A stretch of 64,000 nt of DNA from assembly GCA_001896555.1 (NCBI GenBank), contig MPOS01000053.1, positions 1 through 64,000 of the forward strand, written 5' to 3'. Within the stretch, counting starts at the first letter, position 1; each line of letters begins with the position of its first letter. This document shows, piece after piece, positions 19,102 through 27,966 of this stretch. The notes under the pieces are model-generated. The model was not told the DNA's origin and made no database searches. It saw only the letters and a program-made list of their open reading frames with translations. Source of the DNA: Candidatus Phosphitivorax anaerolimi (GTDB lineage: Bacteria > Desulfobacterota > Desulfomonilia > UBA1062). A program made the translations under genes and the position numbers.

Positions 19102-20061
19102 ATGTGTATGAATACACCGACTCTTTCCGAAAGGTTCCGTGCCGCGCACGGAAGGATTCTCTCGCTCATGCCGCCTGTTTTTATCGGCAGTCTCTCGTTT
19201 CTGCTCTTTGTCGTAAACACCCTTTTCTGGGGGACCTTCCTCTTCCCCCTGGCGGCATGCAAGTTCCTCGTTCCGGTCCGTGCCTGGCAGGACTGGTGCA
19301 ACGCTGTTCTGAACGCTATCGCGACCCGCTGGATCGCCTTCAACAATATGAACATAGCCCTGACCAAAAGGATCAGGTGGGACGTGAGCGGCATCGAAGG
19401 CCTGGATGCAAAGGGGTGGTATCTGGTGGTGTCAAACCATCAGTCATGGGTCGATATCCTGATCCTCCAGAAGGTGTTTCACCGGAAGATCCCCATGCTC
19501 AAGTTCTTTCTCAAGAAGGAGCTCATCTGGGTCCCGATCATGGGGCTCGCCTGGTGGGCACTGGAGTTCCCTTTCATGAAGCGCTACTCCAAGGAGTATC
19601 TCGAAAAAAACCCCCACATGCGCGGAAAGGACCTCGAGATCACAAAAAAGGCGTGCGAGCGCTTCAGCAGGATGCCGATAGCGGTCATGAACTTTGTCGA
19701 AGGGACCAGGTTCACCCCGGCCAAGCACAAGACCCAGGGTTCGCCCTTTGTCCATCTGCTCAAGCCCAGGGCGGGCGGCATATCCTTTGTCCTCTCCGCC
19801 ATGGGACAGCACCTGCACCATATCCTCAACACGACGATCATCTATCCCAAAGGCGTGCAGACCTTCTGGCAGTTTCTCTGCAGCTCTCAGGCCGAAGTGG
19901 TCGTCCGGGTCGAGACGATCCCCATCACCCCGGACCTTCTGGGCGACTACAGCAACGACCCCCGCTACCAGGAGCACTTCCAGGAATGGCTGAACAGGAT
20001 GTGGGAAGACAAGGACCGGACGATCAGCAATTTCTTCAAGATCAGGGGCATGGCGGCCTGA
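19102..20061 (+). CDS. PlsC/YihG-like membrane acyltransferase
   Basis: 319 residues. Two hydrophobic stretches near the N-terminus (about 26-55) anchor it to the inner membrane. The acyltransferase block I NHQSWVD (HX4D, about residue 113) and block III FVEGTRF are intact, with the proline-containing block IV IIYPKG. It is closest in layout to the YihG/1-acyl-glycerol-3-phosphate acyltransferase group, which transfers an acyl chain to lysophosphatidic acid or a related lysolipid. A second ATG two codons later (19108) has a better-spaced AAGGA site and may be the real start. It is monocistronic after the thiolase terminator. Confidence 0.87.
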   Translation: MCMNTPTLSERFRAAHGRILSLMPPVFIGSLSFLLFVVNTLFWGTFLFPLAACKFLVPVRAWQDWCNAVLNAIATRWIAFNNMNIALTKRIRWDVSGIEGLDAKGWYLVVSNHQSWVDILILQKVFHRKIPMLKFFLKKELIWVPIMGLAWWALEFPFMKRYSKEYLEKNPHMRGKDLEITKKACERFSRMPIAVMNFVEGTRFTPAKHKTQGSPFVHLLKPRAGGISFVLSAMGQHLHHILNTTIIYPKGVQTFWQFLCSSQAEVVVRVETIPITPDLLGDYSNDPRYQEHFQEWLNRMWEDKDRTISNFFKIRGMAA

Positions 20062-20196
20062 GCGCATCCCTTGAGCCGGCAATGCCGTCAAACATCTTTA
20101 TAGCACACGTGCATCGCGCCACTCCCCCATTGCAAATTAGTGTGAATACCGTTAAAAAAACAGGATGTTCATACTACAGGGCGAGGAGCTCTCCGG

Positions 20197-21276
20197 ATGA
20201 TCCGAGATATCGAGCGCATATACGGCACCCTGCTGAGCAGACAGTATCAGAAAAAACTCTTTCAGGACTTGGAAGGGCTTCAGGAAAAGGGTGACAGCCT
20301 TATCGCCCGCTGCCCCTTCCATGAAGACGAGCACCCCACCTTTATCATCTACCCGGACAGGCCGGAGTATTTCTGCTTTGTGTGCGGCGCGCGGGGAGAC
20401 TGGCTCGGCTATCTCCAGCTCAAGACGGGAATGGATTTCTTCGGAGCGCTCCGGCTGCTGGCCGGGGAGGCTGGGATCGATCCGGTCGCCTATGACAAGA
20501 ATGCATGGGACGACGAGCTGAGCCGGACCATCCTGCTCGAGCTCATGGCTGGCTTCTTCACCACCAGCCTCTATTCGCCTGCCGGTGAAAGGGAGCTCTT
20601 CTACCTGTACAACCGGAGATATGCCATGGGGGAGGTTGAGGGCTCCTCGTTCGGCTTCTATCCCGGCTACCTACAGACCCGGGAATACCTCGTGTCTCAG
20701 GGGCTGACCGACGAATTCCTCGACAAGGTGCTGGATGCCGTATGGTCGCGCGATGCCGAAGAGTTCAGGCTTACCATCCCCTACCGAGACACTGCGGGCA
20801 GGCTCATGGGGATGATCGGAAGGGACGTTACGAAAAAGGGGCCGGAGGCCTACCGGGCGCTGACCGACCTGTCCATTCTCAGAGATTCTCCTTTTCTCCT
20901 GTACAAACACCGGGGCAGCGAGGACCTGCTCGTGGTGGAAGGGTTCCTCGACGCGCTCCTGGTAGACCGGATCGGCCTCATTCCTGTGGCGGGCGTCGGC
21001 AAATCGGGCCTGAGCGCGGGCCAATGCGACACCATCGCATCGTACGGGACCAGGAGGTGCATCCTCTGCCTGGGCAGCGGCAGAGAAAGGAAGGATCTGA
21101 TGCTGAAATCCGCCGACCTCGTTGAGTCGCGGGGCATGCAGGCCGCCTTTCTGCCGCTGGGGGATGAGTACGAAGACCTTGATCACTTCATCAGGGCCAC
21201 CGAACTCAAGGACTTCCGCAAGCTCCTGAAAAAGACCTGCACGAGAGAGGAGTACATGCGCGGACAAATGACATGA
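20197..21276 (+). CDS. DnaG-primase-like protein with CHC2 zinc finger and degenerate Toprim domain
   Basis: 359 residues, shorter than DnaG (about 580). The N-terminus is a CHC2-type zinc finger: Cys39, His42, Cys60, Cys63 in CPFH...CFVC. The middle resembles the primase core, with FGFYPGY and IPYRDTAGRLMGMIGR. The Toprim glutamate motif VVEGFLDALL is present, but the DxD metal motif is replaced by LGSGRERKD. There is no helicase-binding domain. Primer synthesis is therefore doubtful; it could be a nucleic-acid-binding relative or a remnant of a mobile-element primase. It is followed after 10 bases by a flavin oxidoreductase, with no replication genes nearby. Confidence 0.75.
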   Translation: MIRDIERIYGTLLSRQYQKKLFQDLEGLQEKGDSLIARCPFHEDEHPTFIIYPDRPEYFCFVCGARGDWLGYLQLKTGMDFFGALRLLAGEAGIDPVAYDKNAWDDELSRTILLELMAGFFTTSLYSPAGERELFYLYNRRYAMGEVEGSSFGFYPGYLQTREYLVSQGLTDEFLDKVLDAVWSRDAEEFRLTIPYRDTAGRLMGMIGRDVTKKGPEAYRALTDLSILRDSPFLLYKHRGSEDLLVVEGFLDALLVDRIGLIPVAGVGKSGLSAGQCDTIASYGTRRCILCLGSGRERKDLMLKSADLVESRGMQAAFLPLGDEYEDLDHFIRATELKDFRKLLKKTCTREEYMRGQMT

Positions 21277-21286
21277 GGAGGGAGAG

Positions 21287-22417
21287 ATGGGGGGAAAATT
21301 CTTTGCCGATGCACTGGTGATCGGCGCAGGCCCCGCAGGGCTCGGCACCGCACTGGCCCTTGCCCGGCATGGGGTGGATGTGGCCGTCCTCGAGATGCAG
21401 GACAGGATCGGAGCGAAGAGAAGAGGGGAGACCATCCGCTTCGACCGCGAGATGGATGCATTGTTGGGAGGAGGGTTCTTCGAGAAACAGACTATCCGCC
21501 GGATCAACAAAAGATCATACTTCTCCCACACCGGCTTAAGTCGGGTAGACCGCACCATCAGCAACCCCAACCTCATCATCTCCTGGCCTGATTTCATCCA
21601 GGCCATGGCGCATACGGCCGAAGATGCGGGAGCGAGGGTCCTGCCCGCCTCCACCGTGGTGGGCTTTATCCGGGAAGAGGGCCGGATTGCAGGAGTGAGG
21701 GCCATGGTGAGCGGCTTCATGGAAGAGGAGCTCAAGGCAAAGGCGGTCTTCTCCTGCGGCGGGTGCGAAGACCCCTCATCCCGGATCCTGGGCATCGACC
21801 GCACGGGCATGGACATGCCCATTTCCAAGCAGCTCGTGCGGGGATACACCGGCCCGGCCGACCGGTTCGAATACCACTTCCACGTCCACGGCGACTCCCT
21901 GACCATCGCTACTATCTTTCCCCGTGCAAAGGGCGAGGCCGAGATCATCTTCATGGGTTATGCCCGGGGCCGCAAACCCCGCACCATCTCGTTCGAGGAA
22001 TTCATCCAAGCCCATCGTGTATTCGGAGAAAGGATTAAAGGGACCACACCCTTCTATTCGCTCAAAACCACGATCCCCATGGGCAGGATGATCTCTATGT
22101 GCTGCCCCGAAGACAGGCTCGTCATGGCCGGCGATGTGCTGGGGCACGTCCAGTCTCGGGGAGGAAGCGGGATCAGGACCTCCTTTCTCATGGGTTATAC
22201 CGCGGGAAGGCTTGGCGCCGGGGCACTGCAGTCGGGTGCATGGACCGCGGAGACGACAAAGAAGCTCGAGCAGAGCATACAGGGCTCTCCCCCCATGCGC
22301 GATCTGTACAGGCACAACTTGATCTATTCCACCCTGCGAGCCGGGATCTTCGGCCTCATCCACGAGCCAAAGCAAATGGACCGGCTCTGGCCCCTGCTGC
22401 GGGTCGCGCTGAGGTGA
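21287..22417 (+). CDS. FAD-dependent oxidoreductase, geranylgeranyl-reductase-like
   Basis: 376 residues. The dinucleotide-binding motif GAGPAGLGTALALARHGVDVAVLE (residues about 13-36) and the second FAD motif VMAGDVLGHVQSRGGSGIRTS near residue 285 place it in the geranylgeranyl reductase / PHBH-like flavoprotein family. Members reduce isoprenoid double bonds or oxidise electron-transfer intermediates; the substrate here is not predictable. It has a good GGAGGGAG ribosome site and lies 10 bases after the primase-like gene, so the two are likely co-transcribed, though no functional link is known to me. Confidence 0.82.
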   Translation: MGGKFFADALVIGAGPAGLGTALALARHGVDVAVLEMQDRIGAKRRGETIRFDREMDALLGGGFFEKQTIRRINKRSYFSHTGLSRVDRTISNPNLIISWPDFIQAMAHTAEDAGARVLPASTVVGFIREEGRIAGVRAMVSGFMEEELKAKAVFSCGGCEDPSSRILGIDRTGMDMPISKQLVRGYTGPADRFEYHFHVHGDSLTIATIFPRAKGEAEIIFMGYARGRKPRTISFEEFIQAHRVFGERIKGTTPFYSLKTTIPMGRMISMCCPEDRLVMAGDVLGHVQSRGGSGIRTSFLMGYTAGRLGAGALQSGAWTAETTKKLEQSIQGSPPMRDLYRHNLIYSTLRAGIFGLIHEPKQMDRLWPLLRVALR

Positions 22418-22559
22418 GGGGAGACCGGGGAGCACCGTTGAACCGATGCTATGGATCTTCGGATATAAGCCGATTTATCAGAAGGATTCCCCCGAGACCG
22501 GGCCGCTGAAAAAGCAGGATTGAACTTGACTGAGCCATCCACTGTTATATGGTATCGCC

Positions 22560-24422
22560 ATGATAAGCGCAGAGAATCTCTCCAAGAGCTATGCCCGGCA
22601 GACGCTCTTCGATGATGTCAGCTTCAAGATCAATCCCAGAGAGCGGGTGGGGCTGGTCGGCAGGAACGGGCACGGCAAAACCACGCTTCTGCGGATGATC
22701 GTGGGCGAGGAAACGCCCGATGCGGGTCAGATCGTGATCCCGAAAGGCTATCGCATGGGCTATGTGAGGCAGCATCTTGACTTCACCGAAGACACCGTGC
22801 TCGGCGAGGGAATGAAGGGGCTGCCCGAGTCGCAGAAGGGACAGCACTGGAAGGTGGAGAAGGTGCTCGCCGGCCTCGGGTTTTCCCAGCAGGACATGCA
22901 GCGGAGCCCCTACGAGTTCTCGGGCGGCTACCAGGTGAGACTGAACCTGGCCAAGGTGCTCGTCTCCGAGCCCGATCTCCTGCTCCTGGACGAGCCTACC
23001 AACTACCTCGACATCACCTCGATCAGGTGGATCGAGCGCTTTCTGATCTCGTGGCCCCACGAGCTCCTGCTCATCACCCACGACAGGACCTTCATGGACA
23101 GGATCGTGACCCATACCATGGGGATTCACCGGAGAAAGATCCGGAAGATCCAGGGCGATACGGAGAAATACTATGCCCAGATCGCCCAGGATGAGGAGGT
23201 GTACGAGAAGACCCGCATCAACGACGAGCGCAAGCGCAAAGAGGTGGAGGCCTTCATCTCCCAGTTCAGGGCAAAGGCCCGCCTGGTGGGCCTGGTCCAG
23301 TCGCGGATCAGGACCCTGGAGAAGATGGAGAAGAAGGACAAGCTGGAGAAGATCAAGACCCTGGACTTCTCTTTCCGCTATGAGCCCTTTGTCGGAAAGT
23401 ACGTGCTCGCCGCCCAGGATCTGAATTTTTCCTACGACCCCTCTACAGAGCTCATCAGGGATTTCACCATCACCCTGCGGCCGGGCGAGAAGGTGTGCAT
23501 CATCGGCCCCAACGGCAAGGGCAAGACCACACTGCTCAAGCTGCTGGCAGGCACCCTCGCCCCTCGCTCCGGCGAGATCACCCGGAACCCCAAGACCGTC
23601 CTTGGTGTGTTCGAGCAGACCAACGTGTCGAGTCTCGTTGACACGAGGACTGTGGAGGAAGAGATCATCGTAAGCTACAGCGACATCGACCGCCAGAAGG
23701 CCAGGGACATCTGCGGGGCCATGTTGTTCGAGGGTGACTATGCATTGAAGAAGATCGAGGTGCTCTCGGGCGGTGAAAAGAGCAGGGTGATGCTGGGCAA
23801 ACTCCTGGCGACCCCCGTGAATCTTTTGCTTCTGGACGAGCCCACGAACCACCTCGACATGGAGTCGAGCGATGCCCTGCTCGCGGCCCTGGACAGCTTC
23901 GAGGGGGCCGTGGTCATGGTCACCCACAACGAGATGTTCCTTCACGCCCTTGCCGAGCGGCTCATCATATTCAAGAACGGCTCGATCGAGGTGTTCGAGG
24001 GAGGGTATCAGCGCTTTCTCGAAAAGGGCGGATGGGGAGATGAAGAAGTGACCCCCTTATCGGCGAAAAAGGCAAAGCCCGAGCGTGACAACGGCGAGAA
24101 GCTCGACAAGAAGGAGCTCCGCAAGAGGCGCGCAGGGGTCATCACCGAGCGCTCCCGGATGCTCGGACCGCTGGAAAAGGAGATCTCCCGGGTGGAGAAT
24201 GCTATCGACACCCGCGATAAGAAGCTGAAAACGCTCCACGCCGCCATGCAGGAGGCCACCCTTGCCCGGGACGGGAAGAGGATATCCGAGATCTCCATGG
24301 AGATTCACGTCTGCGAGCAGGAGATCGAGTCATTGTTCACGGAACTCGAAGCACTCACCCATGAGTTCGACCGGATCAACGCCGAGTTCGAAGAGCGGCT
24401 GAGCACAATCGAGCAGCTCTGA
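22560..24422 (+). CDS. ABC-F family ATPase (Uup/EttA-like ribosome-associated protein)
   Basis: 620 residues. Two ABC ATPase domains without membrane segments: Walker A motifs GRNGHGKTT (about residue 36) and GPNGKGKTT (about 315), signature-type motifs FSGGYQ and LSGGEKSR, and Walker B/D-loops DEPTNYLD and DEPTNHLD. A charged linker of about 85 residues between them is the P-site-tRNA-interacting motif of ABC-F proteins. The C-terminal extension (about 505-620) is rich in Lys/Glu and likely coiled coil. ABC-F proteins act on the ribosome, easing stalled translation or antibiotic inhibition. It runs convergent with the next gene, six bases away. Confidence 0.9.
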   Translation: MISAENLSKSYARQTLFDDVSFKINPRERVGLVGRNGHGKTTLLRMIVGEETPDAGQIVIPKGYRMGYVRQHLDFTEDTVLGEGMKGLPESQKGQHWKVEKVLAGLGFSQQDMQRSPYEFSGGYQVRLNLAKVLVSEPDLLLLDEPTNYLDITSIRWIERFLISWPHELLLITHDRTFMDRIVTHTMGIHRRKIRKIQGDTEKYYAQIAQDEEVYEKTRINDERKRKEVEAFISQFRAKARLVGLVQSRIRTLEKMEKKDKLEKIKTLDFSFRYEPFVGKYVLAAQDLNFSYDPSTELIRDFTITLRPGEKVCIIGPNGKGKTTLLKLLAGTLAPRSGEITRNPKTVLGVFEQTNVSSLVDTRTVEEEIIVSYSDIDRQKARDICGAMLFEGDYALKKIEVLSGGEKSRVMLGKLLATPVNLLLLDEPTNHLDMESSDALLAALDSFEGAVVMVTHNEMFLHALAERLIIFKNGSIEVFEGGYQRFLEKGGWGDEEVTPLSAKKAKPERDNGEKLDKKELRKRRAGVITERSRMLGPLEKEISRVENAIDTRDKKLKTLHAAMQEATLARDGKRISEISMEIHVCEQEIESLFTELEALTHEFDRINAEFEERLSTIEQL

Positions 24423-24428
24423 CGCTCT

Positions 24429-26291
24429 TCAGAACGTGATGACGAGCTCGTAGGCCCCTTCAGAAAGGGTTGCCCGGACCGGATATCTGCCCTTTTCAAA
24501 CACCTTCATCATGGCCTTGTTGCTCGCCAGCACGTCTGCCGTGAAACCTTGGAGGCCGCGCTCCCTGGCAAGGGTCACGAGCATCTCGTAGAGATAGGTG
24601 GCGATCCCGATGCCCTGATACTGCTCCTCCACCACAAAGGCTACATCCCCGCAGGGCTTCTTCCGGTCTTTGACAAAACGGGCCTCGGCTATGATGTGCT
24701 CTTCTTCAGGAGGGCCTGTCAGGCCTACGATGGAGAGTGTATTGATGTAGTCGATGTTCACGTACTGCTGCATCTTTGCATGGGGCATGACCTTGATGGG
24801 GCTGAAATAGCGATAATACACCGTCCTGTCAGAGAACCGGTAGAAAAGCCTGCGCATCTCCTCTTCGTCGGAAGGCTTGATGGCGCGGAACCGGACCTCG
24901 ACATCTCCCTTGAATGTGTGCCTGGTGGCGATGTCCGAGGGATAGAGGCGGGCGGATTCCGGCAGGTAGATCTGGTCGGGGTAAAGGATCTTCCTTTCCT
25001 TGGCCTGCTCGAATAGCTTTTTCCGGTCCTCGGGATGGGCGATATCAATGAGAAACTGGGCCCTTTCGCGCACGGTCCGGCCCCGCATATTGGCCACGCC
25101 GTATTCGGTGACAATCATGTCCACGGACTCCTGCAGGCTGAGCTGGTTGGGCAGGTCTTCTACGGAAAGGACGATGTTGGGCCTGCCTTTGAGGTTCCGG
25201 CTGGGCAGGGCGAAGATGGTGCTGCCCCGCTCAGAAAGCTCGGCGCCATTGACGAAATCGGCCACCTCGCCCGGTGTGGTGGCCACGTTGCCTTTGCCGA
25301 TGTGCATGGCGACCCGCCCCGAGAGGTCGACCTTCCGGGCCGGGATGACCGCGATGAACCGCGGGTTCGTGCCGATCTGGACCGGATTGAACACGGTGTC
25401 GATTCCCTGGAAATCCACCAAGGGGTTGCGGTCGAGCCAGGCCATGAGCTCCTTTGTGCCGAAGGCATAGGAAGTGAGCGACTTCCCGCGGTAGACCCGC
25501 TTGTTGCGGTTCGATACCGCACCGCTCCTGACCAGGTCCATGAGGGCGTCTGTGAAAAAGGGCGAGTGGATGCCCAAGTTGCGCTTCTGGACCAGGTGAC
25601 GCGCCAGGGCCTCGTAGAGGGGACCGATAGAGAAACTCAGGCAGCTCCCGTCTTCGATGACCGAGGCGACGTTTGCGCCCACCTGGTCGAACACCTCATC
25701 CACCGGCCATCTCTTGAAGTAGATGGGCGGGTCCTGAGAGCGGACCAGGAAGTCGAACTCGGAGACCTGCACAAAGGTGTCGCCGAAGATGAACGGCACA
25801 TCGCGGTTGATCTCGCCGATCACGAGCGATGCCTGATCCATGGCATAGCGCGCGGTATCGACTGCCATACCCAGGCTGCAATAGCCCGCCTCGTTGGGAG
25901 GCGTGATCTGGATGAACGCCGCATCGATGGGCAACATGCGGGACTCGATGAGGGCCGGGATCCGCGCGAACCGGCTCGGTATCATGTCGACGTATCCCTG
26001 AGTGATGGCCTCGCTCGCCACCCAGCCCGAGAAGAAGGTCTTGAGCCTGAACTTCTGGGTCTGGAGCTCCTTCATGGTGATCACGTCGCCCAGGCTCACG
26101 AGCTGGATCAGCTCAAGGTCCTGGAGATTGGGCTCGTCCGATGCCATCAGGTGCTTCACCAGGGTCCGGGGCTCGGCAACGCCGGTGCCAAGAAAGATCT
26201 TCATTCCGGGTTCGATGTGGCGCAATGCCTCCTGCGGGGTGACAACCCGGTTTTCCCACGGCATGGGCGTACCGTCCTTCTTTCTGCTCAT
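24429..26291 (-). CDS. Acetyl-CoA hydrolase/4-hydroxybutyrate CoA-transferase family protein with C-terminal GNAT domain
   Basis: 620 residues. Residues about 15-440 are a class I CoA-transferase of the acetyl-CoA hydrolase/4-hydroxybutyrate CoA-transferase (Cat1/Cat2/AbfT) type, with GTGVAEPRTL, ITPPNEAGYCSLG, VIEDGSCLSFSIG, FVNGAELSERG and VTEYGVANMRGRTVRERA. Residues about 460-620 form a GNAT acetyltransferase with acetyl-CoA loop EEQYQGIGIATYL. Predicted to swap CoA between acyl-CoA and an acid; the GNAT part may regulate it by lysine acetylation. Good GGAGAG site. It lies 170 bases beyond the LarA-family gene on the same strand, next to a 2-hydroxyacyl-CoA dehydratase operon. A paralogue at 54267 is interrupted. 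Confidence 0.87.
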   Translation of the reverse strand: MSRKKDGTPMPWENRVVTPQEALRHIEPGMKIFLGTGVAEPRTLVKHLMASDEPNLQDLELIQLVSLGDVITMKELQTQKFRLKTFFSGWVASEAITQGYVDMIPSRFARIPALIESRMLPIDAAFIQITPPNEAGYCSLGMAVDTARYAMDQASLVIGEINRDVPFIFGDTFVQVSEFDFLVRSQDPPIYFKRWPVDEVFDQVGANVASVIEDGSCLSFSIGPLYEALARHLVQKRNLGIHSPFFTDALMDLVRSGAVSNRNKRVYRGKSLTSYAFGTKELMAWLDRNPLVDFQGIDTVFNPVQIGTNPRFIAVIPARKVDLSGRVAMHIGKGNVATTPGEVADFVNGAELSERGSTIFALPSRNLKGRPNIVLSVEDLPNQLSLQESVDMIVTEYGVANMRGRTVRERAQFLIDIAHPEDRKKLFEQAKERKILYPDQIYLPESARLYPSDIATRHTFKGDVEVRFRAIKPSDEEEMRRLFYRFSDRTVYYRYFSPIKVMPHAKMQQYVNIDYINTLSIVGLTGPPEEEHIIAEARFVKDRKKPCGDVAFVVEEQYQGIGIATYLYEMLVTLARERGLQGFTADVLASNKAMMKVFEKGRYPVRATLSEGAYELVITF

Positions 26292-26461
26292 GATGTGCTC
26301 TCCTCTTCCATGAGAAGCGGCGGACAGGCATTTGTAAGCATATGGCCGTGCCCGTGATGATGCGTGCTCTCCTTGAAAAGGGCCTGGAGGACCGCACTCG
26401 GGCGCACCGCTCTTACATCTTTATAGCAGAAAATCCGCTATTGAGAAGGGGGACCTGTTTT

Positions 26462-27706
26462 TCAGGCAGGCGGCTTCATGTATTGCATGGTGCCGTCCTG
26501 GACCACGGCGACCCGCGCCTCATTTGGATAGTCCTGCTTGAGCAGCGAGATCACCTCGTCCCAGGTCTTGACCACAACGGCGTCGTCGTTGTGGCAGATG
26601 AGGTCCAGGCTCGTCCGGTCGGGCAAAGGGTTGAGCACGATGAGCCTCTTCATGAGCATGGGGATGAACCCCGGGTTCCTGTGGGCATAGTGCCTGCCGC
26701 CATAGCCGCTTCCCCATGAGCGCATGACGTAGTGGGGCACCTGGCCCTCGGGTGCGTCGCAGATGAGCACCGCGGTGCCCTGTCCGCCCGGCTTCAAGGT
26801 CGTGAGGGCAAGCAGCAGGGCGATGGCGGACTCATTGGCCTTGCCGTAGGCATTGCACACCACGATATCATAGCCGCTGGAAAAGGGGATGCCGTAGTGG
26901 TCCTTGCCTTCGTCCGCGCCCGCCTGGTGGGTGGCCTTGAACGGCCCGGCATAGAGATTCACGATCTGGCCCCGGCGATTGATCAGGCAGTCGATCTTGA
27001 AATTAAGCCCGGCCATCTCGCCTGCGGCATCACATTCGGCCCGCATGATGTTGTTGTCGAAGTTCCCCAGGCCCGTTCTGCCCGGGTCGCGGAAGAGCTG
27101 GTTGTGGAACTGATTGATGGTTTCGATCCCTGCCACGCCCGGCAGGATGATCTTGGCGCCCCCGCCAAAGCCGACGTGCACGTGGGCCGTGATGCAGCCG
27201 ATGCCGATCTTGAGGTCACACTCCATGAACTCACGGTTGAACCAGAGCTCGACCCCGGTGGGGGTCCTCCCCACGCGCACGGTGTTCTGGAACGGATCGT
27301 GGTTGTATACCGCGTAGTTCTCGACAATCTCGTCCCCGAGCTTCTTGCGGGCATTGATCATGTCGTAGGCCCCGTGCGAGCCCAGGGACCAGAGAAATCT
27401 GATCTGGTTTTTCTCAAGCCCGGCGCGGTGAAGGGCCTCGAGAACGAACGGCGCTACGTCTTTTACCGGGGTGGGCCTTGTCATGTCGTCGAACACGATC
27501 ACGGCCTGCTTCTTCCCCTTTGCGAGCTCTTCGAGGGGAGGGCCTTCGATTGGTTGCTCCACCTTCGCCCTGATTTCTTCAGGGCTCAGACCGGGCTTTT
27601 CGAACCCTGGAGAGGTGAGGTTGTTGACCTCCCACTGTTCCGGAAAAGAGAGCTCGCGCTCATTGTTCTCATACCAGAGCCTGGATGGGACCGAAATCTT
27701 CTTCAT
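26462..27706 (-). CDS. LarA-family nickel-dependent racemase/epimerase (DUF2088)
   Basis: 414 residues, close to lactate racemase LarA (about 424). The residues that build the nickel-pincer active site are all present: His111 in GSHGAYD, His175 in TAHVHVGFGGG, Lys185 in GGGAKIILPG (the lysine that bonds the pincer cofactor) and His201 in NQFHNQL. DDMTRPTP (73-80) is the family's N-terminal motif. LarA racemises D/L-lactate; relatives act on other 2-hydroxy acids, so the substrate is open. No larB, larC or larE cofactor genes are in the window. A strong GGGAGG site precedes the ATG. It diverges from the dehydratase operon. Confidence 0.85.
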   Translation of the reverse strand: MKKISVPSRLWYENNERELSFPEQWEVNNLTSPGFEKPGLSPEEIRAKVEQPIEGPPLEELAKGKKQAVIVFDDMTRPTPVKDVAPFVLEALHRAGLEKNQIRFLWSLGSHGAYDMINARKKLGDEIVENYAVYNHDPFQNTVRVGRTPTGVELWFNREFMECDLKIGIGCITAHVHVGFGGGAKIILPGVAGIETINQFHNQLFRDPGRTGLGNFDNNIMRAECDAAGEMAGLNFKIDCLINRRGQIVNLYAGPFKATHQAGADEGKDHYGIPFSSGYDIVVCNAYGKANESAIALLLALTTLKPGGQGTAVLICDAPEGQVPHYVMRSWGSGYGGRHYAHRNPGFIPMLMKRLIVLNPLPDRTSLDLICHNDDAVVVKTWDEVISLLKQDYPNEARVAVVQDGTMQYMKPPA

Positions 27707-27779
27707 AGCGCCCTCCCTGGAAGCATTCTATGACAATAGCATATCATATTACTATAAGTTATTCTAAGCTGTTTTTCCG

Positions 27780-27809
27780 TTGAAAGGAACAGCTGCGTGC
27801 TGATATAAT
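27780..27809 (+). promoter_or_regulatory. Promoter of the 2-hydroxyacyl-CoA dehydratase operon
   Basis: TTGAAA at 27780-27785, an 18-base spacer and a perfect TATAAT at 27804-27809 form a good sigma-70 promoter pointing at the dehydratase genes, about 155 bases upstream of the first start. Just downstream, CCCGGT and ACCGGG (27813-27827) form a short perfect palindrome over the expected transcription start, a possible operator or leader hairpin. The divergent LarA gene shares this 260-base region. Confidence 0.6.
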
Positions 27810-27966
27810 CATCCCGGTTCGACCGGGAGGTGTCCTGATGCCGCTATGGCGGATTTTCCACGGACCTGCCGGGGAGATGCAATCCGAGGTGTGTCGGCGA
27901 AGTGCCTGTCTGAAGGCATGATCCGGCTCTTTATCTGTTGTTCCATATCAGTACGGAGGATCTTAC

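Noticed and set aside
22545-23945. Antisense open frame of 466 codons opposite the ABC-F gene
   Set aside because: ABC-F motifs on the plus strand are unambiguous; the antisense protein is rich in Leu/His/Gly without a domain.
25035-26357. Antisense open frame of 440 codons opposite the CoA-transferase
   Set aside because: It mirrors conserved codons of the CoA-transferase and has no ribosome site or domain.
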